Shown: in pieces, positions 47,653 through 60,760 of the stretch
Layout: every line of letters begins with the position of its first letter
How positions within the stretch are numbered: position 1 is the stretch's first letter
DNA from: Crocodylus rhombifer
Lineage: Eukaryota; Chordata; Crocodylia; Crocodylidae
NCBI GenBank assembly: GCA_038503035.1
Contig: JAVSML010024569.1
Span: forward strand, 248,001-312,000
Length of the DNA stretch: 64,000 nucleotides
Direction of reading: 5' to 3'
The notes under the pieces: generated by a model
What the model was told of the DNA's origin: nothing
What the model saw: the letters and a program-made list of their open reading frames with translations, nothing else
Databases searched by the model: none
Position numbers and translations under genes: made by a program

Positions 47653-47790
47653 ACTGATAAAGCCCTGTACTGGGATTCAGAAGGTTTGGCTCCTTTTCTC
47701 AGCTTTGTTACCAACCTGCTGGGTGACCTTGGCCAAATCCCCATATTTCATAGCTCAGTTTGCTGCTTTGTATAATGGGCTTTGAATACC
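47653..47790 (+). repeat. MIR-type core-SINE
   Basis: GCCCTGTACTGGGATTCAGA, TGCTGGGTGACCTTGGCCAA, CTCAGTTTGCTGCTTTGTAT and AATGGGCTTTGAATACC follow MIR order (5' tRNA-like part, core, 'CTCAGTTT...TAAAATGGG'). One of the better-preserved MIRs here. Confidence 0.8.
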
Positions 47791-49983
47791 GAACTTTTCT
47801 GAACTGCTGCCATATCTAGCAATTAAAAGTAGTAGCTAGTAGTATTCCTTTTTGGTTTCTATATTAGCATGTGCTGGGATCTCATGGAAATTAATCCATT
47901 CACTTTGCTTTCTAGTTTTTAGTGCACGTTTTATTTTCACACATCTTGTGTGCATAGACAAATAAAATAGTTTGCCAATTCTGTTTTTGGGTAAAGAATA
48001 AGGTTACTCGCATACCGTGTTTCCCATCTGTTGATAAGCGTACTCCATTTAAACGCAGAGCTTTGGGACTGAAGTGAAACTATCCGCTTATCTGGAGTAT
48101 GTACTTTTATCTAAATTTAGTGTAAATGGGGCTCATTAAGTTCATGGCTTTGTTAGTGCTGTGTATTAGCAGCCCTGAAACCACTACTGGTCTTGAAAAT
48201 GCCGGGAGATGGTCAGCTTCAGGGCTCTTAATACCTCAGAACTAGCAGTGCTGTACACTTAAGGGCTACTGCTTACTGCTCCTATCAGTTTGCAATCTTG
48301 AAACAAACTGGCTTTACTCATTTTCAAGGCTACTAATAGTTTCAGGGCTTAGGGGAGCTAGTCAGCTTGTGGGCTAGTCAGCTTTCAGTTCATTTGGCTT
48401 TTTCACAGTCCCTGAGCTGACTAGTTCCTTCCTTTTGGCTTCTAGCAGTCTGTTTTTAGGCTGCTGCTTAGAAGGCTAAAGAGAGCTGCCATGAAACTCG
48501 TTCTCACTTTCAACTTTGATAGCAGCCCATTGATGTATGGTTCCCCTTCACTTGTTCTGATGCAATTAAACAGAACACTAGTTAATTTCCAAAGTCGATA
48601 GTGAGGCTGAAAGCTGCTATAGCCTTTAAGCAATTTCTGAATTGACCCTATATGCAGATAACTGGGGTTTGTTACAATGTAAGCAGTCAGCAGCATGTTG
48701 GCACTGGCGATTTGTGTTAAGCAGTGAAGTGAATTATGCATTTATCTGGTACACACATAAGTGGAGTACATTGTAATTCTTGTCTGTTTCCACATATTCC
48801 CTGTACTGTCAGAAACCTGTTAGAGTTCTGTTTCATCTGTTAAACAGGCAGACAGACCATCTGGCTCAGTGGTGCCTAACTGGCTGCTTCCTGGAGATCT
48901 CTCTGGTCATTTGTCAGTCTCCATGGACATTACACATCATGGTGAACAGCCAGCTTTACAGGGAGTGGTTCTTTTTGCAGATCAATGCTTAGCGTTTAAT
49001 AGTGAGGATCTAAATGCTTTGTTCAATGCAGACATGCTGGTTACGAGTAAGGAGCACAGATCCCTCTGTCAGCCTTGGTCAGGCTGCCCCTAAGACTTCT
49101 GTATGCTAGCATTGCCAGTGTAGAAGAACACTTTATGGGAACATCATAACTAGCATCATAGCATAGTTAAGGACCCTTTATGAAGTTTTTACATTCTGTT
49201 GGTGCCTTTTGGACTAGTCAATAAAATCTGTTGCAACTTTGCAGCCCCCTACTGGAACATATCCTGGAATATGCAATTCAGTATTGCAATGGCAGGCCTC
49301 ACCTAAGTCTTTTATCTCAAGTGGGAAAACAATGTTTAACTTTAATAAATGGGGCAAAATTATGGTAAACATATTCATCTCTTCCACTTCTTTTCTGAAT
49401 GGTTAGATACCACAGCTGTGCCAGTAGCTAATTGATGTTTCTTGCATTTGAGAAGTATTCAACCTCTCCTCTTCAGGAATGTAGGCCTTTGCCCCCTGCG
49501 AACGCCACGCTTTTCTCAAGTTAGGTTTTTTTCCTTTAGCATTTGTTCCCCTTTCCCTTTTGCTCACTAGCCTTTCATAAACATTTTACCTTGGACTTTC
49601 AGCATCACTAGGCTGTTCATTCCAGAATAATAGCCCCTAGCTCTTTCTGGAAAGCATGGGGTTTATCTTTCTATATTTAAAAAGTCTTTACTCAAGCAAA
49701 TACTTATTTTAGACTAGTCTCCAAGACTTGGAGGATATTTTCCTGAAAAGGTTAGAAAGGAAATTGTTTCTCATACCTCAGCATGGCAAAACTTTTGATT
49801 TGGTTCTTCAGACTCTTCCTTTTCTCAAATACTTGGAAAAAAGTATTTAGGGGGAAGTGGACAGGGGGTGGAAAATTCTTTCTGAGATGAAATGTGCAGT
49901 TATTTCCTGCTTCATCAGTTTCTCTAGAGGTTTGTTTGGAGCTAGGAATAAAGCAAATGTGCCATCAGAGTTTAACTCTAGGA
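47791..49983. other. Intronic stretch, weak traces only
   Basis: GCTAGTCAGCTT is repeated in tandem near 48357-48385 and inverted near 48416-48424. CTACTGGAACATATCCTGGA at about 49248-49267 looks like decayed CR1 but is too short to call. No gene was recognised. Confidence 0.35.
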
Positions 49984-50488
49984 CAATGAGTCTTAATCAG
50001 GGTGCTGTGGTGCCCTGGGGTACCATGAGACCCTTTCTAGGGCAGTGTATCCCAACCTTTTCCAGCCCAAGGCACACTTACATTAATAAAAATGTTCTGT
50101 GGCATACCTGAAGGCATTCCCCATCCTCATACCTATTGTAGCTCATTGCCGTGGCAAAATTCTGCAGCACACCTGTTCATTTCTGACGGCACTTTTTTTG
50201 TTCCACAGCACACTGGTTGGAAAACACTGTTCTAAGGTACCATAGGGTGCTGTGCAATTAGTACTGTTACCTGTGCAAACATATCCATGATTCACAAACC
50301 CCAGAAATTTCAAATTGGAATCCATAGTGTCAAAACGTTTCACATGTTATGATCTTTCTGAGTTCTTTGCAGCAGAAGAATTGCCCTGTTGTTTTTCTGT
50401 AGTCAAAAAAATGAGTCAAAGTGAAGAGCTGTATTTTCTGACAGGTGCCTTTGATCTGGTAAGAGGTTAGTTGAGCTGAGAACCACTG
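49984..50488 (+). mobile_element. hAT MITE, family D, interrupted by a nested hAT
   Basis: Left end CAATGAGTCTTAATCAGGGT, right end GAGCTGAGAACCACTG. Flanking 8-mers CTCTAGGA and CTCTAGAG share the first six bases, a good 8-bp duplication. The body is split at 50042/50230 by a second hAT element. A relative in inverted orientation lies at 55688-55998: both carry GGAATCC(A)TAGTGTCAAAA-type and GAGTTCTTTGCA-type blocks. No transposase was seen. Confidence 0.85.
50043..50229 (+). mobile_element. Nested hAT MITE, family C
   Basis: Left end CAGTGTATCCCAACCTTTTC; right end ACTGGTTGGAAAACACTG. Flanking 8-mers TTCTAGGG (50035-50042) and TTCTAAGG (50230-50237) agree at 7 of 8. It sits inside the older hAT at 49984-50488, so its insertion is the later event. 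187 bp, non-coding. Confidence 0.9.
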
Positions 50489-53400
50489 CTCTAGAGTGTT
50501 TTGCTGCCCCAGACCAATTGAAATCCCTTTCCATCCCTTCATCTCATTGTGAAGGCTTTTCTAGAGAACCATGTGGTGTACCCATGTGATGGAGCTGACT
50601 GTTTCTAGATTACCAGAATTTCTGCATCTGTTTGTCTTTCAAGACTTCAGATATGGCTTCTGGATCTTTTTGTATTATGAATGTCAGAAACATGCCTCTT
50701 GGAAGTTACAGATAAAAATACAGCATGTTTTACCACTCACTTTATTTATACGTAGTTCAGGAAACCAGGAACGGACTGGCAGAAGTTAAAGGAAAGCCAT
50801 GGCAAAGTACTTGCTGTTATCCTCCTGACAATTGTCTCAATGAGGACTGTCAAAGTGTGACCTTTTCTCAAGTGTGAATTTTTATCAAGTCTTCAGCCTT
50901 AATATCAAGATTTCTCCTTATAAAAGGAACTGTAAACTTCCACCCAGGTATGAGCCCAACTTGAGGGAGTTTTACTTTCAGAAAATTGTCAGGAGTATTA
51001 GCATTGCCACTATTTAGTGCCACTCAGTCTCACTATTTAGTTCTGATTGATAGCTGAGGATGAAAAGAAACGGTTACTTTCTTTCTTCTAATTTCTATAA
51101 TTTTGTATGCAATTTTCTAATACTTCAGTACAGTCTTGTTGGGATTACTGTGCTTTTCTTTCATGTGTTTGCTCTCTGAAAGAGCAATAAAAGTAGATTT
51201 TAAAGGTCAGGGTTTTTTTTAAACTACATTTTTAATGAATTTAGTCCAGGAATGCTGACTAAAAATCCAATTCAAAATCATATTTTAGTGATACCTCTTT
51301 ATTGAGCACATTTTTAGAAGATAAAGAATTTCCTAACTCTAAAATGTCAGCTGCAGGATGTCAACAGGAAGTTCATTGTACCATAAAAAGCTTCTCCTTG
51401 TTGTTAGATAGTAATTGTTTTTGTGTTTTTCTTTTATTTCCTTTCTTAAGTAAACACTGATTTAGTCTGTGCTGATGATTTGGCTTGTAGTTGGGAATGG
51501 AGGAAGTGAATTGCATTGGGCATTCAGGAGAGGAGTTGGGAGAAACCTGGGAGGTGGAGACAAATGGAAATGTATCTTACAGTTCTACCAGGGGTCCTCT
51601 CTTTTCAGCAGGAACAAAACTTGGGGAGATGGAGTGCTCGTTTCCGCTGTGTATAATATCACAATGGTTAAGTAAATTTTTCAAGTGGATTTCAGGATGC
51701 CCAGTTTGAAGATTACAGGGCAGTCTGTACTCTATTCATTGTATTAGGAGTGCCGCCTTATGGCGCAGGAGTCGTCTGTTGATGGCCATTAGTCAGAATA
51801 GTCACTGACAAACTGCTTTCGTAAATATGTGCAAAAAAAAAAAAAAAAAAAAAGCCCCTTTCTGGAGTAATGAAAGACTAGGTTTTCTTTGATTGGTTTT
51901 AATATTTTCTGCTGTGGGAGAAATAGCATGGCAGTCATTAATGTCAGCCAAATGTTATAGTTATAACATTCATCTTGGGCAAAGATTAAAAAACAAAACA
52001 AAACCAAATTGCTTGAGCTTGAGTTGTACTTACCAAAAATAGACAAGACCTTTGTTAATAAACACATGCATGAGGTGATTCACCTTTTGGCAACTAGCTT
52101 GATCATACGTCCCTGAATATTTAAAGACGTATTTTTCTCTTGGTGGGTAATAAATATGTATATGCATTTTTTAACATGGTATTAATAGGGGTTTGTATGT
52201 AAATCCTCAGGGTCTGAGTGGATCTTGAGAGCCCGCTCCTCTACCACTTTCTTTACTTACTTACACTTGGCCCAGGTAGGTAGGTGTATACAGCAGCAAC
52301 GTTCGTAGTCAGTGATGGTTTCCACTCACCCTTTGTACAGGGATTGAGGATATTGGAGACCAGAATTTTTTTTCTAGTTAGTTGGAGAAAATGCCGCTGT
52401 ATATTTAAGCTATATGAAAAATATTAAGGGCTCCTTTACTTAAAAACAGCCACAATCTGCATTTGAGGGGCAAGGTCATCCCACATTTTTACACAAAGTT
52501 TAAAAAAAACCCAACAACCCCCCTCCCCCCCCCCCAAACTTATATATATATGTTTTTATACAAAATATTTCTAATGCACAAAGGAAGAAAATATCTAAGT
52601 GGAAGGTTCGTTCACAAAACAGTATAGCTGTGTGCACTGACTAGTATGGCTGTAATTAAGGGCATGTCATAGTTTCCATTAGATACCTCTGCTTTCAGAG
52701 ATTTTGCAACTTGGTAGTAAAATTGCAGGGCAAAACAGTTTAGTCATATTTCAGCCCAATAATGTACTAAGGGGAAAATTTTAAGTTATTGCTCTACTAC
52801 TTACTGCAGCTCATAAACTTTGTTTCAGGAGAAGCTGTGGTCAACCTTAGCTTTCTTCCTTTCCCCAGATACATAGTCCTGGCAGCTTTCTTAGTATTGG
52901 TAAAACCCTAAGCTGAGTATGTGTTATTTTTGCTCTAGAATAAGTCATGAACAATAATACTTCAGTGTAACTTCTGGGATGTCCCTGTTTCATTTTGGGG
53001 CTGAGGAAGTAAAGGAAGCTGTCCATTGTAATTTAGCCATTATAATCCTTAGTATCATTTTTATGTGGGTGTAGTCAAGAAGTCATTGCAAACATTGCAT
53101 GAAAGAAGAAAAAGATTTGGGTCGATTAGAACTATTTTGGGGATGCTCAAAGCTCTTGGCAGGATCAGATAATAAATGCAGTGTGACTTCATAGGTGGTT
53201 ATGTGAATTGTTTAAATGTTTAGAAGCTATTCCACATTTAAAAAAAAATGGTTTGATGCAGTGCTAGTACAACACAGAATTTTATTACTTGATTTATAAT
53301 GCATTTGGGAAAGTTTGACCACAGTGGAGCGAGTGGCAGTTTTGTTGACTTAAGTAGAGCCAAAACTTTACTCTCTACCTTCCGGCACTAAGTGTCACCA

Positions 53401-54939
53401 GGAAGAAGATTCTATTTGAGTTTCTTTCTGGTACTAACAAAAGTTGGTGGTAAATCTCTATATTTTTTTTATCAATGTTTTGGCTTTGGTTTGCCAATCA
53501 CATTTGGAGAGTTGGGTACCCAATTCCCTTAGTTTCCTCAAGCATTTTCTGAGAGTGTGCATGTTGAATCCAGCCCTGAAATTAAAGAAATTTTAAAGGA
53601 AGAATATGGTTAAATGATTCAGTGTGAAAATGTCACGCATTGTAAGATGGGGGAAACTGCTTTCAGGCTTTTCTACCAAACAGCTTGATAGAACAAGCTA
53701 ATGTATTTGAAATATCAGCTTATGCACTGAAACAACCTTTTATCTCATAATATTGCTTCCCTTTTTCTAGTAACTCTTGTGTAGGCAGTATTGTTATCTT
53801 AGGCCTAATTTGTATGACTCCATTAAAAAAGCCCAGCGAGTATAATTGGATAAATTGTGTGTGCATATATGGGTAAGTAAAAGAAAACTGTCTTGTCCAC
53901 CTTCCCTCTTGGGGCTTTCTAGCAGATCACTGAAGTAGCTGAGTACCCTCTGAATAAAATCAGTGGGAATATTAATATCCTAGTGAGAATCTGATATTTC
54001 TCCCTTCAGACAGTAAAAAAAATGGTCTGGTTCAGTTTAGAACAGAATTTCATACTGCATAAATCCTAGACTGTCTCCACCTTTATAGAAACCTAATGTT
54101 TTCCTTTTGGTTTTAATATTCTCTTGCACAACAGTCAATTACTTGCATAAGAGATGGATGTAATTGTATGTGCAATGCTGCGTATTTGTCTTTAAATCTA
54201 AGCTGGAATAATAGTTTTTAAGTGGATGCTCAAGTGGATTTTTGATTAGAACAAATATGCAGCTCTTGTTTACGCTGGAAAGCTTCCAATAGACTCCTAT
54301 TAGAACTGGTACCTGCCAACATTTCTTACATATTTCAAAATACCTGCATGTGTAAATACCTTCTCTCTCCTGTTTGTTACTTTCTCCTGATTCCAGCAAT
54401 CTGGCCCCAGGGATTTGTAACCAGTAACTACAGATATTTTGAGCTGAAGCAGTAGCAACTTTATTTGAGGTGAGCCTGGAAGATTAAAGGCTCAAACTTC
54501 AATTTGTGAAACTGTGCAAGTATGTGCTGATATTTATCTCTATAGAGTAACGTTTAAGTGTGTGCTGAAGTTGTTATCACTGGAATATGGTTGTGCTCTT
54601 CTTGAATTGGGGTCATGAGGTCAGTTAGTCACAAATTATCTTTCATGGTTTTACCCTATTCTGAAATAATACGACAAATTGTTACCTTTACTCAGACTAT
54701 GGAATGCTTGGTAAGCTCTTCAGTTTTCTTTTGCATGATGTCCAGGAACTAAATTTATATCCTCTGGCACACATTACATTTAGGGTATGATTAACACGTT
54801 AATTATGCCATAATGCACTGACTGTTTAAGGCACCATGAAATGACAATCCATTCATAAAAATGTTTTGCACTAAATTTTATATGTAGTGATGGGTGGAAC
54901 ACGTTTATGACTGGTTCGTATGGCACCTTAAATCAAACT
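50489..54939. other. Intronic stretch with low-complexity tracts
   Basis: AT-rich. Holds a poly(A) run of about 22 at 51833-51854 and an A-rich/CCCAACAACCCCCC C-rich tract followed by TATATATATA at about 52501-52552. No gene or transposon was recognised in 4.4 kb, making it among the least repeat-marked parts of the window. Confidence 0.4.
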
Positions 54940-55330
54940 TATGGCACATCCACACATTGGAGCTGCTGGGGCTGATGCTCAACAATCAGTTGATTGTTAG
55001 AATCCGCCTTGGATAGCTCTGGGTCTTCAGCTAGGTCCCAAGCTGCCCTGTTGGCCCTGGGCAGGGAATGCTGAGGGGCTTCCTCTTTCCAGGGAGTTTA
55101 AACCCTGTGTCTGGCAGCCCTTCTTGGGACCAGGAGCCTCCAATTTTCCCATTGCCCCAACCCACCACTAGGCCTGGTGCATCTGTTGACAGTTGCATAA
55201 TCAGGATCTGTTCCTGTTCTCAACAGTCCAGCATCATGCCTCGCATGTGCAGCATAGCAGGACTTGTGATTATTGGGATTAAGGATCAGATCCCATTACA
55301 CAAATATTTTTAACGTGTGTTTGCATGCCA
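54940..55330. repeat. Unclassified repeat, copy B (related to 7998-8304)
   Basis: Begins near GGCACATCCACACATTGG and holds GGATAGCTCTGGGTCTTCAG and GGCCCTGGGCAGG, matching 7998-8304 in order. The right end AACGTGTGTTTGCATGCC is a loose inverted match of the left end. Probably a non-autonomous DNA element of the CACATCTACACATGC group. Confidence 0.45.
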
Positions 55331-55687
55331 GCAGCCTTTTATTTATTTACACCAAACAAACCCATGGAGTATGGGTCACAGTAGTTCTGGTAAATGCTCA
55401 TTTAAAATAAGCTAGTCCATCTAGACTAACTTTCAGCACAATGTAAGTTGAAATACTTGAAAAATACATAGTGCTCCCCGATATTTCAGATGCATTATCT
55501 GCCTAGATGTTGTATGAATGTTTATGTGAAAAAAAAAAAAAATCAAGTTGTCTTATGAAAACTTTTTTGTGCTCTGTTGAACTGGATTGTTTCCTAAGGC
55601 ACTCAGCAACGTTCTGTGGTTCAGTACTGGGATGAAGATGTGAAACGTTGGCTCAGTTCTTTTCTCCGTGCTTTTTTTCTTTTAGGG

Positions 55688-55998
55688 TAGTAGTTCTCAT
55701 CCTCTTTCGACTTGTGGCACCCCCTTCGTAACTGTTACGTGGCATGCCATTTCAGAAACTGATCTTGCCTGTTTTTTTGGCAATGGTAAAATAATAGAGC
55801 AAGTCTTGTTGCAAAGAACTCAGACCACAGCCAAGTTGCAAAGAACTCAAATTGCTTTTGACACGATGGATTCCTATTTTGAATCTCTGGGTCTATCTTG
55901 TGAAGCATGTGTAGGCGTTTGCATGTTTAAATGCTATATTATTGTGTGGCAATCCATGGCACCCAAGGGTACTACTGCACCTTCTTTGAGAGTCCTTG
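55688..55998 (-). mobile_element. hAT MITE, family D, inverted copy
   Basis: Left end TAGTAGTTCTCATC, right end TTTGAGAGTCCTTG; on the minus strand the layout equals 49984-50488. Flanking 8-mers TTTTAGGG and CTTTATGG agree at 6 of 8. The segment GCAAAGAACTCA occurs twice (55811 and 55838 area), a small internal duplication. Confidence 0.75.
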
Positions 55999-56137
55999 CT
56001 TTATGGACAGCATGTCTTCTAAGGCACAGGGACTGCTTTAATGCCTGGACTTTGCGCAGATGTGTAAGAGAAGAGGGAAAGAGCTTTGTGCATGCCTTGC
56101 TCCTCTAGCAAGGAGGGCTACAAGATGATCTGTAAGG

Positions 56138-56329
56138 CTAGGGACAGAAATTACATATTAACTGGTATAAGTATTCAAAATCCAGTTCAGATCCATAACA
56201 CAACAGAAGTTCAGTGCATATAAACTGCTTTCAAAATGGACAAAACCAGGCTTAAGTCTAAAACTGCATTATGTAGTATCAGATGTAACTGATTTAAGGT
56301 AAATCAGTTTATTGAACTTTTGTCCCTCC
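56138..56329 (-). mobile_element. Short inverted-repeat DNA transposon (MITE), copy B
   Basis: Left end TAGGGACAGAAATTACA; right end GAACTTTTGTCCCTCC, giving the inverted GGGACA termini. The minus strand aligns with 1490-1674. No coding capacity. Target duplication not resolved. Confidence 0.65.
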
Positions 56330-59300
56330 AAATTCAAGTTAACTCGGAGTCCCGCAGCATCCCTGGATGTTTTGCACCTCTTGCAAACCCCTCCGGCCCC
56401 TTGCAGGGTGGGCAGGCTAGCTTCTGACTTGTGCCACTGTAAACATATGGCTGCGTTGCCAGAAAAGAAAGTAAATGTCTGTTCATTTGCTTATTGGTTC
56501 AGTCTGTGCAGTTTAGGCTAACTTGTGAAGATTGAATTGATCCAGCCTCAGGCTTTTTGACTGTCTGTACTTGGCCATAATGTGGTCCAGCCTGTTTAAG
56601 AAGATTTGCAGTATTCAGGCAGCACATGACCTCTCTGTGCTGTATATTCATTATGGGACTGTTGCTGCCTCAGTTTTGTCAGCAGAACCCTATAGTAGAG
56701 ACACGGTGGTAGAAGTCCTTTTCTATTGACATAACAGCATTCAGATGGAAGATTTTGTCAGTAGACTAATCTTAACTAGAGAGTATGGGTGTAACACTGG
56801 CAACTCTGTACTGTAGGGAGGGCTTAAGTTTCTAGGTGCCTGAGGATATGGATTGCTTGAGAGCCATTTGATTCAGTCTCTGGCTTCTGAAAGAACTGCC
56901 TTCTGCGACCTGCTCTTTCACAGCCCTCCCTTGTCAACTCAAACCTCAAAGTTCTCTTTAAGAAAATGGTACTGGTGCATCTTGGTGTATTTTTAGAACT
57001 GCAGGAAAGATCTAGTTATCAGTAGGCCAGATATCTCTTATTTAGTTCACTGTTTTATCTGGTGACTTGCACTGGTTTCTTTCAATTCTGTACACAAATT
57101 AAGGATTTTTTTAAAACATATTCAGGCAGTATTATGCAGAAAATACCAGGATTGTCATAAAGTCACAGAAGAAGGGCAGTGAAGAGCAAGAGGCAGATAA
57201 AGCTAGTAACAGCGTATTACCCCATCTTCTGCAAGAAATGCATTAACAGAGTACTCAGCGCACACACAGAGCCAAATGCCCTTTTTTTGTATGTCATGGG
57301 TAAATTGTGTGATAAATGAAGTTACTGTTTGTTGTCTGCTGTTTGTCAAAGAATGCACAGACTTTTGTAGTAATCAGGCAAACATTCTTCATGTATCAAC
57401 TGTCTAAATATAAAAATACAGTAAATCTTCCTTCTTTGCCTCTGTCATTACCAGAGTTGTGTATACAGTTATTACAGAGTTGGGTTATGTTTCAGTATAG
57501 GCAAAATTCCTATTTAACTTTTGTATACATTGTGCTGCCTCATTTCCCCTGTGGACATTCCTACAGACTAGAGGCTAAACAAACCCCTTGAGATTTTCTG
57601 GGGTAATGGCACCATAGGTGTTGGGTAAAATATATTTAAGATGGGAGAATTTAGTATTCCTTTTTGGGTGTAACAGAGCTTGGTATCCCATTCTTTCCCT
57701 AACTCCTTCTCCAGTTGTTTTTTGGGAGAACATTTAACAGCATCTAGGCATGCTGCTTGTAACTTTTGGTGGCTTTAACAATACCATTACCTACACTAAG
57801 TCATATGTGCTGAACGTCTTCTCGGTATTGAGAAACTTTGTGCATATATTAGGTCTCTTCCAGATGTTATCTTTCAAGCTTGAGAGTTGATTGGCATTCC
57901 ATCATGCATACATGGGCAGGATTTTGGTGGGTTTTCATGGCTGCCCCAATACATCTGTCATCTGTGAGGACAAAGGCCTCTGTTCTTCATGATCTTATAG
58001 GTAAATTAATGTTGTAATAGTAGTCTTCACTACAGTTCTTCAAGGAGATGGGAGACCTGCTGTTTTTATTGCAAAATAATTTGGTGTGGTCAGCAGTACA
58101 GCCTTTTCCTCTTGCATACCCTCTCTGAGTTTGTAGTAAAATAGTAGTGCCTTATCTCCATTAGGATTTTAAAGTGGGATAACTAATGTAGATTAACTTG
58201 CAATAAAAACTCACTTTAGCAGTGAAAACAGCCTTGTACTGTGACTGTCTTTTAACACTTAACCTCAAATGCTGTCACAGTCTCGCTGACCTTGTGGCCG
58301 TCAATAAGAGTCAGATTACTTCTATCCTCTCAATCTATGAGCATGTTGCTCTTGCAATCCGTTTGTTAGGCATTAATCACTCTGTTTTCTTGAGAAATGT
58401 TTAAATGATAAATACTGTAATTAGTAATCTATTAGTACAGCAAGTTGTACACTTGCTTACATTCTTTGAAGACCTGTGGGCTTTGGAGTTTGTCACCTAT
58501 ATTTGAAATCATTTCCAAACAGTGTGATGGCCAGATATATATGGAAGATTTGGGGTGCTGGAGTTTAGGGTGGTGTTTACACGGAGTACAATGTGCATCC
58601 TTTTAAACTATTGAGACCTGTCTGGGACTTGGGAACTAATCTATACCCTGGCTTCAGCTGAATGAAGAGAATAATTCTCTATACTAAAACCATGCTGACA
58701 GAGTTGGCAGAGGTTTGTCAGATGGACGTTATCAGTCAAGTTTGTAGAGAGTATGTTTTTAAGGTGCATCTGTCATGAACAAGACTTTGCATGCAACTGT
58801 CTTTTTTTTTATGTGACTTTTTTTTTTTTTCCCCAAATGCATATTCCAGGGTATTCATCGTGAATCAGTGTTTCTTATCTACATAAACTTCTGGACTGTG
58901 TTTTATATGGATGATCTTTTCTTCATAAAAGATGATACAACTTACAACTTCAACCATGTTTAATTTTCTAGTGCTGTGTTCTTATTTCCAGTGCTGTAAT
59001 ACCTTTCTTGAAGTGTGAAAACTTTTTTTTCCTTGTCTTGACATTTTTATTCCCACCACTTACCAGACATGCAATTACAGAATACTGCATCATGAAACTG
59101 GCTCCCTCCCTGCCTTTGATGCTGGTGTCACCAAATCTGGTAATTTCCAGTATGCTGAAGATTGGAGATGAGCAAAGCCACAGACTTTTTTAGGGGGAGT
59201 GGCAAAATCTGAAATGCCATCACTTAGTCTGTGTCTTAAATGTTAATCTCAAAGTGTTAGTAGTATGGTTTTGTGTTTTGTCTTTTAAATGCACAGTATG

Positions 59301-59453
59301 TAACTGGTTGGTTGTTTGGCCTTTGGAAAAAAATATATTGTGTTTATAAAAGGTATATGGCATTTAATTTATTTTCCCACCAGTTTTTGGCAGTCAGAAA
59401 GTAAGGTCTAAATTTGACTATCATTACACTGCTTTATGGCATTCCGTTCATAA
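56330..59453. other. Intronic stretch, nothing recognised
   Basis: AT-rich with T-runs near 58801-58832. No gene or transposon was recognised. Confidence 0.4.
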
Positions 59454-59618
59454 TGCATTGGTTCTGGGCGGGGGCAGTACTAGGTCTCTAGGACTCAATT
59501 CCAGTAGGAAGGAGGTGGCAGTACTAGGCCCCAGGGTCCAATCCGGCCCACAGACTGCCTCTTCACCCCTCATCTCAGTTATCTGTCCTCGAGGGCCAAA
59601 AGTTTGAGCACTGCTGAG
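59454..59618. mobile_element. hAT MITE fragment
   Basis: Right end GGCCAAAAGTTTGAGCACTG (inverted CAGTGCTCAAACTTTTGGCC) is a typical hAT terminus. GGCAGTACTAGG is duplicated inside (near 59474 and 59517). The left end is decayed, so the start is approximate. Confidence 0.55.
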
Positions 59619-60356
59619 TTAGTGTAATGCACTGCAGAATAATTGCTCAGCATTCATTGCCTGTTGCTGCATGTAATAGTGGGTTTATTCTCCTGAAAGA
59701 GTTCTGACTTTATAAAGAGGGGGAAAAGGTAGAAAAATCAAATGAAGAGAACTGTTCTCTGTACTCTTAACAGTATTTAGGGAAATAGATGTCATGTGTT
59801 CAGTCTGTGTAGTGAAATCAGAACACTATTTTCTCACTGCTGGTAAACAAAAATTCAGTGAAGGAACTTAAAGGAAAATGTAAAATAAACTTCTTAAATA
59901 CAAAGGTGTTTTTCCTTTTTTCTTTTTTTCCTTTTCCTTCTACTTTTCTCTTTATCCTATTTTATACTTTGAAGTTGTAAAGTGCTGTCTAAAGGCTGAA
60001 TACAATTTAAAAAAAAAAACCATTCCAGATTCTGACACATACAAAACTAACGAATACTGCCTGCACTACAAACGGATCAAGATGCAACAGGTCAGGAATA
60101 CAGGTTAATTTTTTGGCTTAGCTCATATTTACCCTAGTGTGCTTAGTGTTTCCTGACTAGCAGTTAAATGTCTTCCACAAATGATAGTTTTTAAGTGCAG
60201 TGGAAAATAAGATACAGTATTTTGTTTATCAAACTCAGCATCTTGTTGAAAACTTATTAGGCAAAGCTCTGCCCTTGTTGGTTTGAGCTGAGCAGCTTGA
60301 GGTGTAATGAAATGCCTAGAAGAATCCTCTTGGCATAGGGAAGGTTAGGGCTAGAA
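59619..60356. other. Intronic stretch with a pyrimidine tract
   Basis: A T/C-rich tract runs over about 59908-59965. No exon-like frame follows it. No element was recognised. Confidence 0.4.
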
Positions 60357-60530
60357 CAGGGGCAGGCAATTATTTTGGGTGGAGAGTTTTTGGCAAGCTA
60401 TTGAGGGCTGCATGACAGGCAGCTGGGGCAGATAAATATTAATTTTCTACATTTTTAGGAGCCCTGCAAGCTGCATAGAATGGCCTGGCAGGCCGCATCT
60501 GGCCCGCGGGCTGCATTTTGCCCACCTCTG
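60357..60530 (-). mobile_element. hAT MITE, family A, inverted copy
   Basis: Plus-strand left end CAGGGGCAGGCAATTATTTTG; right end TTTTGCCCACCTCTG. Its minus strand matches 17647-17794 with a longer interior (CAGCCCGCGGGCCAGATGCG type). The flanks GGCTAGAA and GGCACCAG agree at only 4 of 8, so the duplication is unconvincing, but the ends are clear. Confidence 0.8.
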
Positions 60531-60598
60531 GGCACCAGAAAGGACCAATATTGGCTCCTACACTGCAGCATGTGTTCAGGGGCTGGCTGTTGCTCTAC

Positions 60599-60692
60599 CA
60601 GCTACCACCAGCACCACCATCATTAACAATAATAATAGTACCAGTGCTACAACTGTTAATGCCGCTTCAGCTACTACTAATTATAGTAATCT
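60599..60692. repeat. Degenerate trinucleotide tract
   Basis: Imperfect ACC/ATT/ACT-type triplets (CACCAGCACCACCATCATTA, AATAATAATAG, GCTACTACTAATTATAG). Probably a decayed microsatellite between two hAT copies; it keeps a fortuitous frame open across both. Confidence 0.55.
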
Positions 60693-60760
60693 CCAGAGGC
60701 TTCAAGCAAGCTCAAGACTGGATTGTGGTAAATGCCATTAGAAGTGGTCTCTGTCCAAAC

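Noticed and set aside
48010..48115. TACCGTGTTTCCC-like end and GATAAGCG/CGCTTATC inverted bits
   Set aside because: This may be a decayed DNA-transposon end, but only one end is visible and the inverted match is short.
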